NCBI GenBank assembly: GCA_913041135.1
Contig: CAJWIF010000005.1
Coordinates: 1 to 48,788, forward strand
Direction of reading: 5' to 3'
Source of the DNA: an uncultured Flavobacteriales bacterium
GTDB lineage: Bacteria; Bacteroidota; Bacteroidia; Flavobacteriales_D; Sanyastnellaceae
Length of the DNA: 48,788 nt
Part shown: in pieces, positions 17,542-27,005 of the stretch
Layout: each line of letters starts with the position of its first letter
Position numbering within the stretch: position 1 is the first letter of the stretch
Notes under the pieces: model-generated
The model's database searches: none
The model's input: only the letters and a program-made list of their open reading frames with translations
Told to the model about the DNA's origin: nothing
Translations under genes and position numbers: made by a program

Positions 17542-19752
17542 TCATTCTTCAATGCCCTCGAGCATCATAAAGAAAGCGTATTCCATAGCTGTTTCACGCA
17601 ATCGCTTGAACCGACCTGAAGCTCCTCCGTGGCCCGTCTCCATGTTGCAATGCATGATCAATAGATTGTCGTCTGTTTTCGTATCGCGCAATTTGGCCAT
17701 CCACTTAGCGGGTTCCCAATATTGAACTTGACTGTCCCAATATCCAGTGGTGACAAGCATGTGGGGATAATCCTGTGCAACGACATTGTCATACGGGCTG
17801 TATGAGCGCATGTAATCAAAAGAATCCTTGTTCTTGGGATTGCCCCATTCGTCAAATTCTCCTGTTGTCAAAGGAATGGTCTCGTCGAGCATCGTGTTGA
17901 TGACGTCGACAAAAGGAACAGCAGCGATGATGCCGTTGAACAACTCTGGGGCCATGTTGATGACTGCACCCATGAGCAATCCACCTGCTGAACCACCCAT
18001 AGCGTAAAGATGCTCTGGGGAAGTAAACCCGAGATCAACCATGGCTTGACCGCAGTCAATAAAGTCGGTAAAGGTGTTCTTTTTGTTGAACATCTTGCCG
18101 TCTTCATACCATTCTCGTCCCATTTCTTGACCGCCTCGGATGTGCGCGATAGCGTAGACGAACCCTCGATCTAAAAGACTCAAGCGTGTGCTAGAAAAGC
18201 CCGCATCCATGCTGTATCCGTAGCTTCCATACGCATACAGGAGAAAGGGATTCGAGCCATCCTTTTTGATTCCGTTACGGTAGACAATGGATACGGGAAC
18301 TTCCGAACCATCCGTTGCTTTTACAATGACGCGTTCGCTGGTGTAATTGGCCGGGTCAAATGTCCCCCCAAGAACCTCCTGCTGCTTGAGCAAGTCAACG
18401 GACTTGTCCGACATGTCCATTTCAAATACGGAGCTAGGCGTGGTCATGGAGTTGTAGCCATAACGCAAACGTCCCGTCTCAAAATCGGGATTCGCCCCCA
18501 CATACGCGGAGTAAGCTGGGTCGGGAAATTCCAAGTAATAATCCTCTTGGTCATCCCACCGCTTCACGCGAATTTGGTTCAAACCACCGGTGCGCTCTTC
18601 CACCACCAAGTAGTCTTTGAAAATCTCGATTCCTTCTAGCAACGTCGCTTCCCGATGTGGCAAAACGTCTACCCAATTGTCCATACCTGTGGCACTGACT
18701 GGCGTACGAACAAGTTTGAAATTCTTTGCGTCACGGTTGGTGACGATATAGAAATCATTTTGGTAATGGCTACAGCTGTACTCTAAGTTTTCCTGACGTT
18801 CTTGAACGACTTGCCAATCTCCATTGGGGTTGTTTGCATCCAAATAGCGCCATTCGTTGCTCATCGTTGAGTAGCTAGCAATCATCAAGTATTGGTCGCT
18901 CTTTGATTTGCCAATGCCACAGCTGAACGTTTCATCACCCTCTTCAAACACCAATTCATCTTGAGCAGCATCCGTTCCCAATACGTGCTTGTATATGCGG
19001 GATGATCGCAATGTCACTGGGTCTTTCTTCGAATAGAATACGGTGCGGTTATCATTGGCCCAAGTGGCACCGCCTGTGGTGAGTGGAATTTGATCTTCGA
19101 GCATTTCACCCGTCGTCAAGTTTTTAAACTGGAGGGTATACTCTCGTCGGCTAACAGTGTCTACGCTGAACGCTAAAATTTCATTGTTGGTGCTCACTGC
19201 TTGGCCACCAACGGCATAGTAGCTAAAGCCCTCAGACATCTCATTGACGTTGAGCATGACCTGTTCTTCAGCGTCAAGGCTGCCCTCTTTTCTGCAATAA
19301 ATGGCGTACTCTTTTCCTTCCTCGTAGCGGCTGTAATAATGGTAGCCATTGTCCTTGAGGGGAACACTTTGATCATCTTGCTTGATCCGGCCAACAATCT
19401 CATCGAAGAGCGATTCCTGAAAGGACGCTGTTGATTTTAAAACAGCTTCTTTGTACGTGTTTTCATTGTTGAGGTAGTCGACCACAGCTGTGGTTTGCTC
19501 ATCGGAAGTTTCGGCTTCTTTTTGTGCGTCGCTTAAACGCATCCAGAAGTAATCATCCTCCCACGATACCCCGTGAATTTCGGTGGAATGCGATTGTTTA
19601 GGCGCAACAGGCGGCGCATCGAATTGGCTTTGATTGAGCACGGGTTGAGAATGTGAGGACATGGAAGAATCTGTCGATAAGCCGCATGAAGTAAGCAGAA
19701 CGGCGACGAATGTAAAAGCACCAAGGGCTTTTGAGAAACGAGCTAAGATCAT
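17542..19752 (-). CDS. ptrB: Oligopeptidase B-like S9A serine peptidase, predicted lipoprotein
   Basis: 736 residues. The chosen start gives a lipoprotein signal, MILARFSKALGAFTFVAVLLTSCG, with lipobox LTSC, so mature processing is at Cys25. The longer frame has no signal at its front. An N-terminal seven-bladed propeller region is followed by the alpha/beta hydrolase domain. The catalytic triad is Ser588 (GGSAGG), Asp673 (YWDSQVQYWEP) and His708 (TGHGG). The spacings of 85 and 35 match those I recall for E. coli protease II. It should cut peptides after Arg or Lys in the periplasm. It lies 28 bases after kdsB. Confidence 0.93.
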   Translation of the reverse strand: MILARFSKALGAFTFVAVLLTSCGLSTDSSMSSHSQPVLNQSQFDAPPVAPKQSHSTEIHGVSWEDDYFWMRLSDAQKEAETSDEQTTAVVDYLNNENTYKEAVLKSTASFQESLFDEIVGRIKQDDQSVPLKDNGYHYYSRYEEGKEYAIYCRKEGSLDAEEQVMLNVNEMSEGFSYYAVGGQAVSTNNEILAFSVDTVSRREYTLQFKNLTTGEMLEDQIPLTTGGATWANDNRTVFYSKKDPVTLRSSRIYKHVLGTDAAQDELVFEEGDETFSCGIGKSKSDQYLMIASYSTMSNEWRYLDANNPNGDWQVVQERQENLEYSCSHYQNDFYIVTNRDAKNFKLVRTPVSATGMDNWVDVLPHREATLLEGIEIFKDYLVVEERTGGLNQIRVKRWDDQEDYYLEFPDPAYSAYVGANPDFETGRLRYGYNSMTTPSSVFEMDMSDKSVDLLKQQEVLGGTFDPANYTSERVIVKATDGSEVPVSIVYRNGIKKDGSNPFLLYAYGSYGYSMDAGFSSTRLSLLDRGFVYAIAHIRGGQEMGREWYEDGKMFNKKNTFTDFIDCGQAMVDLGFTSPEHLYAMGGSAGGLLMGAVINMAPELFNGIIAAVPFVDVINTMLDETIPLTTGEFDEWGNPKNKDSFDYMRSYSPYDNVVAQDYPHMLVTTGYWDSQVQYWEPAKWMAKLRDTKTDDNLLIMHCNMETGHGGASGRFKRLRETAMEYAFFMMLEGIEE

Positions 19753-19780
19753 GGAGTTGGGCGTGATGTGAAAGGCGAAG

Positions 19781-20536
19781 TTACGTGAGTTCTCCTGATT
19801 TGAGAAGCGTTTCAAGATGGGCAAGATCTTCAGGGGTGTCAACGGCGTATGTAGCGTGGGAAGTGTTGCCTACATGGATGTGCCATCCGTGTTCAAGCCA
19901 GCGCAATTGCTCCAAACGCTCGCGCTTTTCAAGGGGGGAAGGATGGAGAAACGACAGGGCTTCTAAAGCTCCGCGAGTAAAAGCATAAAGCCCCACATGC
20001 TCAAACCATGGGCCTGGGCTGGACGGAACAGCAGCGCGGCTGAAGTACAGCGCTCTTCCGTTTAAATCACAAACAACTTTGACGCGATTCGGGTTGTTTC
20101 TTTCCGGATGATCGGCTTCTTTGGGGCGAGCTAAAGTTGCAATGGAGGCTCCTGGTAAGCGAATGAGCTGTGCGAGTTTTTGCAATTGTTCTGGATGCAC
20201 AAAAGGTTCATCTCCTTGAATATTGAGTACCGCATCCGCTTCGATGTTGTGCAACGCTTCCCATTGCTTGAGCGCATCATGACTACGCAAAGTGCCGTTG
20301 GCGAATTGTGGATCCGTAAGGAAAGCTTCCGCTCCTGCTTCGCGCGCTTCATGAGCGATTCGCTCATCATCAGTAGCTACTAGAACATGCTGACAAACGC
20401 CAGATTCCAAAGCCCTCTCAACGACCCTTGCGATAATCGCTTTGTTGCCTAAAGGCGCCAATGGCTTTCCTGGAAACCGAGTCGATCCTATGCGAGCAGG
20501 GATGATTCCCACCAAAGAAACGCGAGGTATTTCCAT
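19781..20536 (-). CDS. kdsB: 3-deoxy-manno-octulosonate cytidylyltransferase
   Basis: Activates Kdo with CTP for lipopolysaccharide inner-core synthesis. 251 residues, normal length. The nucleotide-binding motif IPARIGSTRFPGKPLA lies at about 11-26, the QGDEP motif is intact near residue 108, and the C-terminal EQLRWLEHGW...VDTPEDLAHLE matches the family. An odd point is the usual H-Q-SGT(D/E)R segment, which reads F-A-NGTLR here, so conserved polar and acidic residues are changed. The ATG overlaps the stop codon of the upstream TonB receptor (TAATG), so translation is coupled. Confidence 0.93.
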   Translation of the reverse strand: MEIPRVSLVGIIPARIGSTRFPGKPLAPLGNKAIIARVVERALESGVCQHVLVATDDERIAHEAREAGAEAFLTDPQFANGTLRSHDALKQWEALHNIEADAVLNIQGDEPFVHPEQLQKLAQLIRLPGASIATLARPKEADHPERNNPNRVKVVCDLNGRALYFSRAAVPSSPGPWFEHVGLYAFTRGALEALSFLHPSPLEKRERLEQLRWLEHGWHIHVGNTSHATYAVDTPEDLAHLETLLKSGELT

Positions 20537-22977
20537 TACTTGATTTCGTACGTGTACATGATTTGCGTCAAACGCGGTGCTTCAATCGCGAGTGGACGGA
20601 TCACGTATTCAGCGTTGGCCAGATTGCTGACAATGATGGACAATCGATGGTGCTCATTCCATTGTCGTCCAATTCGGATGTCAACCAACCAGGGAGAACG
20701 GGGGTGGGTATCCAACCAGTCAGCAAGACCCCACTCTATGTCAGCAATGTCTTCGGCTTCGAATTTGATAAATGCTTCATCAAAGTTTTTAAGTTGGGAT
20801 TGATACCGAACACTCACGCCGCCGAACCATTTGGCAGCAGTGGCCTGTAAATCAAAGCGGACAAGGTGAGGAGATCTGTATTTTAAAATCAGATTGGTGG
20901 TGTCGTGACTCGTGTTGTAATATGTCGTCACCGTACCATCGGGGTCTGGATTGTAATTGTAATCGGGAGATAGGCTGATCGGTCGGGTGTAGGTGTAACC
21001 CGCGATTAAATCCAAGCGCACACGATCAGTTTCATACCTGCCCATGATGCTGATCTCGGCTCCTGTAACGCGACTCTTCCCGGTGTTGATACTTTTAAAG
21101 CCCAAACCCAAAGCATTATCCAAGCTAGGAGCTTCTCCATCATCGGGTCCCCACTGTCCGAATGTAAATTCAATGTAATCGTCAAAATCTTGACGGAATA
21201 GGGCCATGTCCAGAAACCCTTTGAACCGTCCGATTTTCAGTCCTTGTTTGAGTCCGATTTCACCTGAAGTGGCAAATTCCGGATTCAACTCTTCATTCGG
21301 GTACACCTGCAACGAACCCAATCCCGTCCGGATATAGCGTTCTGCGATGGTTGGAAATCGGAAGCCCTGTCCAAAACTGCTCCGCAAAAAGGTAGCTTCT
21401 GCGAGTTGATAATTGGCTCCGGCGCGAAACACGGGCTTCCCGGCGCCCTTGCCATTGACGGTAAAATGCTCATAACGCATTCCAGCGGAGAGATTCAAAC
21501 GGTCTGCAACGGCCTGGTCGACTTGGAGGTAAGCGGCAACATTGCGCGCTTTGTTATTTCCGTCAGAGGAACCCCCGCTGTAAAGTTCAGCGTTACTAAA
21601 GGCCATGAGGTTGACCAATCCTGCGGAGAAGTTGAGTCCCGTAAGTCCCCAGTTTTCACCATGCCCATTGAGCTGATACTCGGAGTAGAAGACATGCGAC
21701 GCATTGGACTGGTCGTTGTCATTGTCGTTGTTTAGGTACTGCCAGCGGTTCCTAAACGCGTGACGGAATCCAGAAGGGGCGACGTACTCGACATACGGAT
21801 CAACTGTTCCGATGGTCTGGTTTACCTGAGTTGTGGCCCCTTGATAGCTGCCGTAAATATTGTCTGGAGCACTCTCCCAGATCAAGGTGTTCTGCGATTC
21901 TCCGCGCTGCCAGTTGGTGTTCAAACCGTATGTCAATCCCGCGACCCCCGTTTCTCGACGGCGAATATTGGCGTTGACACGTGCCCGATTTTCAGCGCCG
22001 TAGCGGTCGACTTGCCAAGGGCGATACCCAGATGAAGTAGTGTCTGTCTCGTTCTCGGTCACAGGAGACAAATAACCGTCTGAACCGAGGACATTTCCGG
22101 CGACGACGATGTCCCATTTGCCTGCACGTTGACTATGAACGAACCGAAAGTTGGACTGTTGACTGAATCCATCCCAGGTTTTGGCTTGTGCGCTTTGCGG
22201 CGTCGAAAAAACACCGTGTTGCACGGTCACTCGTGTGAGAGGCCGAGCGTCTGGGTAGCGTGTTCGGATATTGATCACACCGCTTAACGCAGCGCTACCA
22301 AACAAAACAGAGGAGGCTCCTTTTATGATCTCAATTTGCTCAATATTTTCCAAGGGAAGAAAGCCCCAAGTCGGTCGCCCGGCGTCGCCGCTCAACACAG
22401 GCAAGTCATCTACCAACATCATGACCCGTGACCCCGCGCCATAGCTAAAGCCGCTTCCGCTTCGGATTTGCGGCTCACCATCCACAAAGCTCACTCCAGG
22501 AGTTTGCTCCAATGCGGTTTCTAAGGACGTCGTGCCTCTTGATTCAATGATCCGAGGAGGCAGTACGTCAACAGAAACGGTTACTTTTTTGGCAGATTGT
22601 TCAAACCGACCTGCACTGACGATGACGTGATCCAATAGTTCAGAGGATGCCTTAAGAGCCCAGTCGACGGTATATGTCCGGTCCGCTAAGTTTTTCAGTT
22701 TTACCTGCTGTTTTTCCAATCCGATGTAGCTGCAGGTGACCAGTACGTCGGTTCCTAGAAAGGTGCCAACTTCAGCGGAGTACGTGCCGTCTATAGAGGT
22801 AACGACACCAATCAATTGGGAGCTGAAGGGGTCATTTACTGGAGCAATGGTTATGGTGGCGCCTGGAAGCAGCACACCTTGCTCATCAGCAACAGATCCA
22901 ACAATCGTTTGGCTTTGTAGGTCAGTCAACCCCCCAAATAGGACCAAACCAAAGGAGACAAGTATCGATTTCCTCAT
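20536..22977 (-). CDS. TonB-dependent receptor with carboxypeptidase-like N-terminal domain
   Basis: 813 residues from MRKSILVSFGLVLFGG, a signal peptide. Residues about 25-105 form the carboxypeptidase-regulatory-like domain (IVGSVADEQGVLLPGATI). The plug at about 120-240 has DVLPPRIIESRG, QTPGVSFVDGEPQIRSGSGFSYGAG and IEIIKGASSVLFGSAALSGVINIRT. A 22-strand barrel follows, ending YVIRPLAIEAPRLTQIMYTYEIK. It imports an unknown ligand across the outer membrane; the plug resembles siderophore and vitamin receptors more than SusC. It heads the operon with kdsB and oligopeptidase B and is divergent from dprA. Confidence 0.93.
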   Translation of the reverse strand: MRKSILVSFGLVLFGGLTDLQSQTIVGSVADEQGVLLPGATITIAPVNDPFSSQLIGVVTSIDGTYSAEVGTFLGTDVLVTCSYIGLEKQQVKLKNLADRTYTVDWALKASSELLDHVIVSAGRFEQSAKKVTVSVDVLPPRIIESRGTTSLETALEQTPGVSFVDGEPQIRSGSGFSYGAGSRVMMLVDDLPVLSGDAGRPTWGFLPLENIEQIEIIKGASSVLFGSAALSGVINIRTRYPDARPLTRVTVQHGVFSTPQSAQAKTWDGFSQQSNFRFVHSQRAGKWDIVVAGNVLGSDGYLSPVTENETDTTSSGYRPWQVDRYGAENRARVNANIRRRETGVAGLTYGLNTNWQRGESQNTLIWESAPDNIYGSYQGATTQVNQTIGTVDPYVEYVAPSGFRHAFRNRWQYLNNDNDNDQSNASHVFYSEYQLNGHGENWGLTGLNFSAGLVNLMAFSNAELYSGGSSDGNNKARNVAAYLQVDQAVADRLNLSAGMRYEHFTVNGKGAGKPVFRAGANYQLAEATFLRSSFGQGFRFPTIAERYIRTGLGSLQVYPNEELNPEFATSGEIGLKQGLKIGRFKGFLDMALFRQDFDDYIEFTFGQWGPDDGEAPSLDNALGLGFKSINTGKSRVTGAEISIMGRYETDRVRLDLIAGYTYTRPISLSPDYNYNPDPDGTVTTYYNTSHDTTNLILKYRSPHLVRFDLQATAAKWFGGVSVRYQSQLKNFDEAFIKFEAEDIADIEWGLADWLDTHPRSPWLVDIRIGRQWNEHHRLSIIVSNLANAEYVIRPLAIEAPRLTQIMYTYEIK

Positions 22978-23087
22978 GGATGCAAGATGCAACAAATGCC
23001 GCGATACAGGTGCATTTACAAAGCCACTTGTGAAATCTATGAAGTTGAAACAATCAATAACGGGAACTTTGTCAACTTGCCGGGAAG

Positions 23088-24167
23088 ATGGAGCGATTGA
23101 AAAAATGGATGACGCTAGCAGCGTTGCCGGGTTGGGGGGCCATACGAGTCAAGAAAACGGTGGCTTCTCTGGGATCGTTGGATTTGGCTTGGGAGCGAGT
23201 GGCGAGAACAACCGCCGGGTTCGATCAGGCGATCAGGCATGTTGAGGAAATATTGGCGTGTGCAGACGAGCGCGGCGACTGGTCGATGTCCTGGGAGGAT
23301 CCCCGATACCCTTCAACATGGAGGTCGATAGCCGATGCTCCGGTGGTGTTGCACGGCCGAGGCCGGAAGGATGTCGGACAATTGGGGCCTTTTGCAGCCG
23401 TTGTTGGCACACGAAAATGTTGCGAAGAGGCGGCTAATGTGGCGTTCAGAATTAGCCGAATGTTAACGAATCGGGGCTGGGCTATTGCAAGCGGTTTGGC
23501 GCGCGGCGTTGATGCCGCTGCGCACCGAGGTGCTTTGTACGAAAACGGCACTACAGTGGCTTGTTTAGGACATGGCTTGGACCGGATTTATCCCATTGCA
23601 CATGAAAAACTAGCCCATTCAATGATTCAAGGAGGGGGTGCCTTGCTGTCTGAATATTTACATGGAAGCCTTTCCGCTCCGTGGCAATTTGCTTCAAGGA
23701 ATCGTTTGGTTGTTGGCTTGAGCGAAGCGCTTGTTCTTATCCAAAGCCCTCGAAAGGGCGGGGCCATGGTGTCAGCGTCATGTGCAATAGACTCTGGACG
23801 CGATATGTGGGTTTATCGCCCTAAAACATGGGGCAGGAGATGGGAAGGAAACCAAAATTTGATTGAAGCTTTCCCTGATACGGCATGGTCGGATCCAGAA
23901 GAGTTGATGGAGCGCATGGGATTGGCTCTTTCTATGCGTTCCAGTTCTACGCAGGAGGAAATGCAGGTCTCTCCCACGCTGAGGCCGTTGTGGCTTTCTT
24001 TGGTTGGCACATCTGGAAAGTTATTGGATCAGTTGATGTTGGAGCACAACTTGACACGCGAGCAAACGCGAAAACGGTTGTTTTTACTGGAGTTGTCAGG
24101 AAAAGTGCAACGCTTGCCAGGGGGGTGGTACGTCCCTTTGGTTTCAACTTGGGGAGATGTCTGTTGA
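23088..24167 (+). CDS. dprA: DNA-processing protein DprA
   Basis: Loads RecA on single-stranded DNA taken up during natural transformation. 359 residues: an N-terminal helical region with a GWGAIRVKK helix-hairpin-helix-like sequence (15-25), then the Rossmann-like domain with VVGTRK (105-110), SGLARGVDAAAHRGAL (135-150), FASRNRLVVGLS near 210 and the GGAMVSAS segment near 225. A C-terminal winged-helix DML1-like domain (about 290-355) is present. The ATG start fits the family. It is divergent from the TonB receptor and overlaps the convergent antiporter gene by 24 bases. Confidence 0.94.
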   Translation: MERLKKWMTLAALPGWGAIRVKKTVASLGSLDLAWERVARTTAGFDQAIRHVEEILACADERGDWSMSWEDPRYPSTWRSIADAPVVLHGRGRKDVGQLGPFAAVVGTRKCCEEAANVAFRISRMLTNRGWAIASGLARGVDAAAHRGALYENGTTVACLGHGLDRIYPIAHEKLAHSMIQGGGALLSEYLHGSLSAPWQFASRNRLVVGLSEALVLIQSPRKGGAMVSASCAIDSGRDMWVYRPKTWGRRWEGNQNLIEAFPDTAWSDPEELMERMGLALSMRSSSTQEEMQVSPTLRPLWLSLVGTSGKLLDQLMLEHNLTREQTRKRLFLLELSGKVQRLPGGWYVPLVSTWGDVC

Positions 24168-25514
24168 ATCGTCAGACTCCAGACCGCGCTCTCGTATGGA
24201 CGGAGGCGTTTGTTCTTGAACCTGCCCCTCGATGGAGTCTTCAGGAACGATTTCAGGCAACACCGTGACTCCGCGCAGTGTAATGCCATTTTGAACCAGT
24301 GCGATGGTCATCACGATACTCGTCACCAAAATGATCACCAACAGAATACCCTGGTTAAAATCAGGTTGCAGGTACTGTGGATATGTGCTTTGTATTTGGA
24401 AGAACAAGAGGATGGTGATCAACCCGCGAGGAGCGATGTAAAGAAGCGGGAACACCGCACGGCGTTGCAACAATAAGAGACAAACAAAACGCACAACATA
24501 GAGCAGACAGCAGATAACCAACCCTTCTGTAATGACATGAATGTCGGCCAAAGCAGCGAGCGAGACGGTCATTCCAAAGAGGACGAAAAAGAACGTTCGG
24601 ATGACAAAGGCACTTTCCAGAGTGAGCAGATGATAGTCGCGGTGCAGATCATGCATGCGGTTATCGTCGAGGAGCCTTTCTGGCCAGGTACGTCCGGCAG
24701 CGTTTGGTTTGAAAATATTCAATTTCGGAAAAAACAAGCGGTGGTTGTTCAACATCAAACCAAAAACCAAAATCAACACCAGCGGGCTGAGGTGAAGTAG
24801 TTTTTGGATGGCGTAAATAAGCAACAACACCGCGATGCTCAGAAATAACTTGACTTTGCTGGTGATTTTCTGTAGGACGTAAACGAGCATATAGCTTACG
24901 AAAACGGCAAGAAGGAGGGTGACGAACAGGTTGGTTCCGATGCTCCAAATCACAGTCTCAGTGCTTTCTGCATCAGAATTTCCCAAGAGCAAATAAAATG
25001 CCATGATGCCGAAAATGTCCGAAAATGTGCTTTCATACACCATGAATTCCTTGGAGTTTGCGCTGAGGCTAGAAACACTAGGAATGATGATGGCGCTGCT
25101 CATGATGGACAACGGAATGGCGTAAACCAGTCCTTCATACCAAGGCATTCCCATAGAATAACCTAAAAATGCAGCAATGGCGGCTGAACTTCCGCCGAGT
25201 GCGATCAATGCTACTGAAGCACTGCGAAAGATCAGGGGCATTTTCTCTCTCGAGAGATTCAAATCCAATGCGGCCTCCAAAACGATGAAAATTAGACCAA
25301 TGGTCCCGAGCAATTCCAAAACCAAGCCTTCAAATGGAATGGATGTGAGACCCATGGCATTCAGGCCCTGCCGAATGGCAATTCCCATCCCGATTAAAAC
25401 GAGAACACTCGGGATGTTTGTGCGCTTCGCAAGCAAATTTGCGAAGTAGCTCAGAATGATCACCAGTGAACCACCGATAACGAGTCCGTAGGCGTTGATG
25501 TCGGAAACTGTCAT
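24144..25514 (-). CDS. Cation:proton antiporter (CPA family)
   Basis: 456 residues with about 12 hydrophobic segments between residues 8 and 410 and a soluble acidic tail (VPEDSIEGQVQEQTPPS...). Conserved points are FIVLEAALDLN near residue 80, IMSSAIIIPSV near residue 140 and ESTFSDIFGIMAFY near 165, the region that carries the ion-binding Asp in this superfamily. It probably exchanges Na+ or K+ for H+ across the inner membrane for pH and ion balance; the ion is not certain. It lies 27 bases after rseP on the same strand, so they may share a transcript. Confidence 0.9.
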   Translation of the reverse strand: MTVSDINAYGLVIGGSLVIILSYFANLLAKRTNIPSVLVLIGMGIAIRQGLNAMGLTSIPFEGLVLELLGTIGLIFIVLEAALDLNLSREKMPLIFRSASVALIALGGSSAAIAAFLGYSMGMPWYEGLVYAIPLSIMSSAIIIPSVSSLSANSKEFMVYESTFSDIFGIMAFYLLLGNSDAESTETVIWSIGTNLFVTLLLAVFVSYMLVYVLQKITSKVKLFLSIAVLLLIYAIQKLLHLSPLVLILVFGLMLNNHRLFFPKLNIFKPNAAGRTWPERLLDDNRMHDLHRDYHLLTLESAFVIRTFFFVLFGMTVSLAALADIHVITEGLVICCLLYVVRFVCLLLLQRRAVFPLLYIAPRGLITILLFFQIQSTYPQYLQPDFNQGILLVIILVTSIVMTIALVQNGITLRGVTVLPEIVPEDSIEGQVQEQTPPSIRERGLESDDSTDISPS

Positions 25515-25541
25515 GAAAAGCTTTGTTCAAAAATAGCGAAC

Positions 25542-26879
25542 TCAGCTAAACTGTCCTGTGAGCAGACGCCAAACATCATTTCCCAGAGCATAGACCATGA
25601 GGGTGAGCAACAAAACGATGCCGACCATTTGGGCGCGTTCAAGGAATTTTTCAGGGGCAGGTTTTCCTGCGACCATTTCATACAAGAGGAAGACGACGTG
25701 CCCTCCGTCAAGCGCAGGGATTGGAAGTAGATTCATGAATGCCAGGATCAGGGAGAAGAAGGCGGTATTGCGCCAAAAGATTTCCCAGTCCCATCCGGCA
25801 TCGAAAATGCTGCCAAAAGTGACCAAACTGCCTACCTGAGATGCTCCAGATTTGCTGAATAAAAACCGCATGGAGAGCACATATTCCTGCAAAGTGGTCG
25901 AAGCCAATGCGAATCCACTGATCAGTGCTTCACCTACGCCGTAAGTCCGCTCCTGAAGTTGGAATTCACTCATGTCCATGGCGTTCACGGATAAAAACCC
26001 AAGTGCGCCGAGGCTATCTGTTTGGCACGTGAGCTGGGACAATGTTCCATTCATGCGCTGGACCTCCACCTCAATGGATTCATTGGGGTGCGCTTGAAGA
26101 AATGAGGTAACCTCACCATAAAACCTTCGAGGCTCTCCATTGAGTCCCAAAATGCGATCTCCGGCCATCAGGCCTCCAATAGCAGCTCCTTTTCCTGGAT
26201 CAAGAGTTTGTATGATACACGGTGCCCGCAAACCAAAAGGCCGTCGAATCGCACTGTCAACGAGCAGTTGCCCCAAGTCGTTTTCAAAAGTGAGGGTGAC
26301 TTCTTGACCGTCGCGCTTGACGACCACTTCCCGAACAGGGTCGAAGAAAAGAGAGCGGCGAATTTGAGTGAATGTCTCTGGGACCTCACCATTGATTGCT
26401 AACACGTTATCGCCGTCTTGGAAACCAACAGATTCCAGGCGATCGTCTACTTCAAGACCATATGGAATGCGGTCTGCTGGAAGGACTGTTTCTCCCCAGA
26501 CCAGCAATACCATGCTATAGATCGCAAAGCCTAAAATGAGGTTAACGATGATTCCCCCGAGCATGATAATGAGACGTTGCCAAGCGGGTTTGGATCTGAA
26601 TTCCCAAGGCTGGGGCTCAGCCGCCAACTGCTCGGTGTCCATGGACTCATCGATCATACCCGCGATTTTGACGTATCCACCAAGTGGCAACCAGCCAATT
26701 CCCCACTCCGTTTCTCCAATTTGCTTTTTGAAAAGCGAGAAACCGGGGTTCATGAAGAGGTAAAACTTCTCTACGCGTGTTTTGAAAAAACGGGCGGCCC
26801 AATAGTGTCCAAACTCATGCAAAACGACGAGAATCGATAGGCTAAGAAGGAGTTGAGCTGCTTTGATGAGTGCGACCAT
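25542..26879 (-). CDS. rseP: Site-2 (RseP-type) intramembrane metalloprotease
   Basis: 445 residues. The zinc motif HEFGH (21-25) is in the first membrane helix, and the third ligand is in NLLPIPALDGGH near residue 393. Two PDZ-like domains fill about 125-310 (GDNVLAINGEVPETF and GDRILGLNGEPRRF). The 'NPGFSLFKKQIGETEWGIG' stretch after the first helix is typical of the family. It cuts membrane-bound anti-sigma factors or signal peptides in the inner membrane. A well-spaced promoter lies directly upstream. Confidence 0.95.
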   Translation of the reverse strand: MVALIKAAQLLLSLSILVVLHEFGHYWAARFFKTRVEKFYLFMNPGFSLFKKQIGETEWGIGWLPLGGYVKIAGMIDESMDTEQLAAEPQPWEFRSKPAWQRLIIMLGGIIVNLILGFAIYSMVLLVWGETVLPADRIPYGLEVDDRLESVGFQDGDNVLAINGEVPETFTQIRRSLFFDPVREVVVKRDGQEVTLTFENDLGQLLVDSAIRRPFGLRAPCIIQTLDPGKGAAIGGLMAGDRILGLNGEPRRFYGEVTSFLQAHPNESIEVEVQRMNGTLSQLTCQTDSLGALGFLSVNAMDMSEFQLQERTYGVGEALISGFALASTTLQEYVLSMRFLFSKSGASQVGSLVTFGSIFDAGWDWEIFWRNTAFFSLILAFMNLLPIPALDGGHVVFLLYEMVAGKPAPEKFLERAQMVGIVLLLTLMVYALGNDVWRLLTGQFS

Positions 26880-26895
26880 GGTGCAAATTGAAGGC

Positions 26896-26924
26896 CAAAG
26901 GTAGTGAGCATTGTAAAGGCCAAA
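26896..26924 (-). promoter_or_regulatory. Promoter of rseP
   Basis: On the minus strand TTTG (26924-26921), 17 bases, then TACCTTTG (26903-26896) fits the Bacteroidota -33/-7 consensus. It ends 16 bases before the rseP ATG. Confidence 0.7.
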
Positions 26925-27005
26925 GGCATGTCATCCGTGAATATGCGTGAAAGGTTTCGCGGAATGAAGCCGCAATGCGGGGGATGTAGTAATCTTGCAA
27001 TTGGA

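Noticed and set aside
26990-26997. TAATCTTG as a -7 box for the PBP1A gene
   Set aside because: It has a mismatch, no -33 element at the right distance and lies only 8 bases from the start codon.
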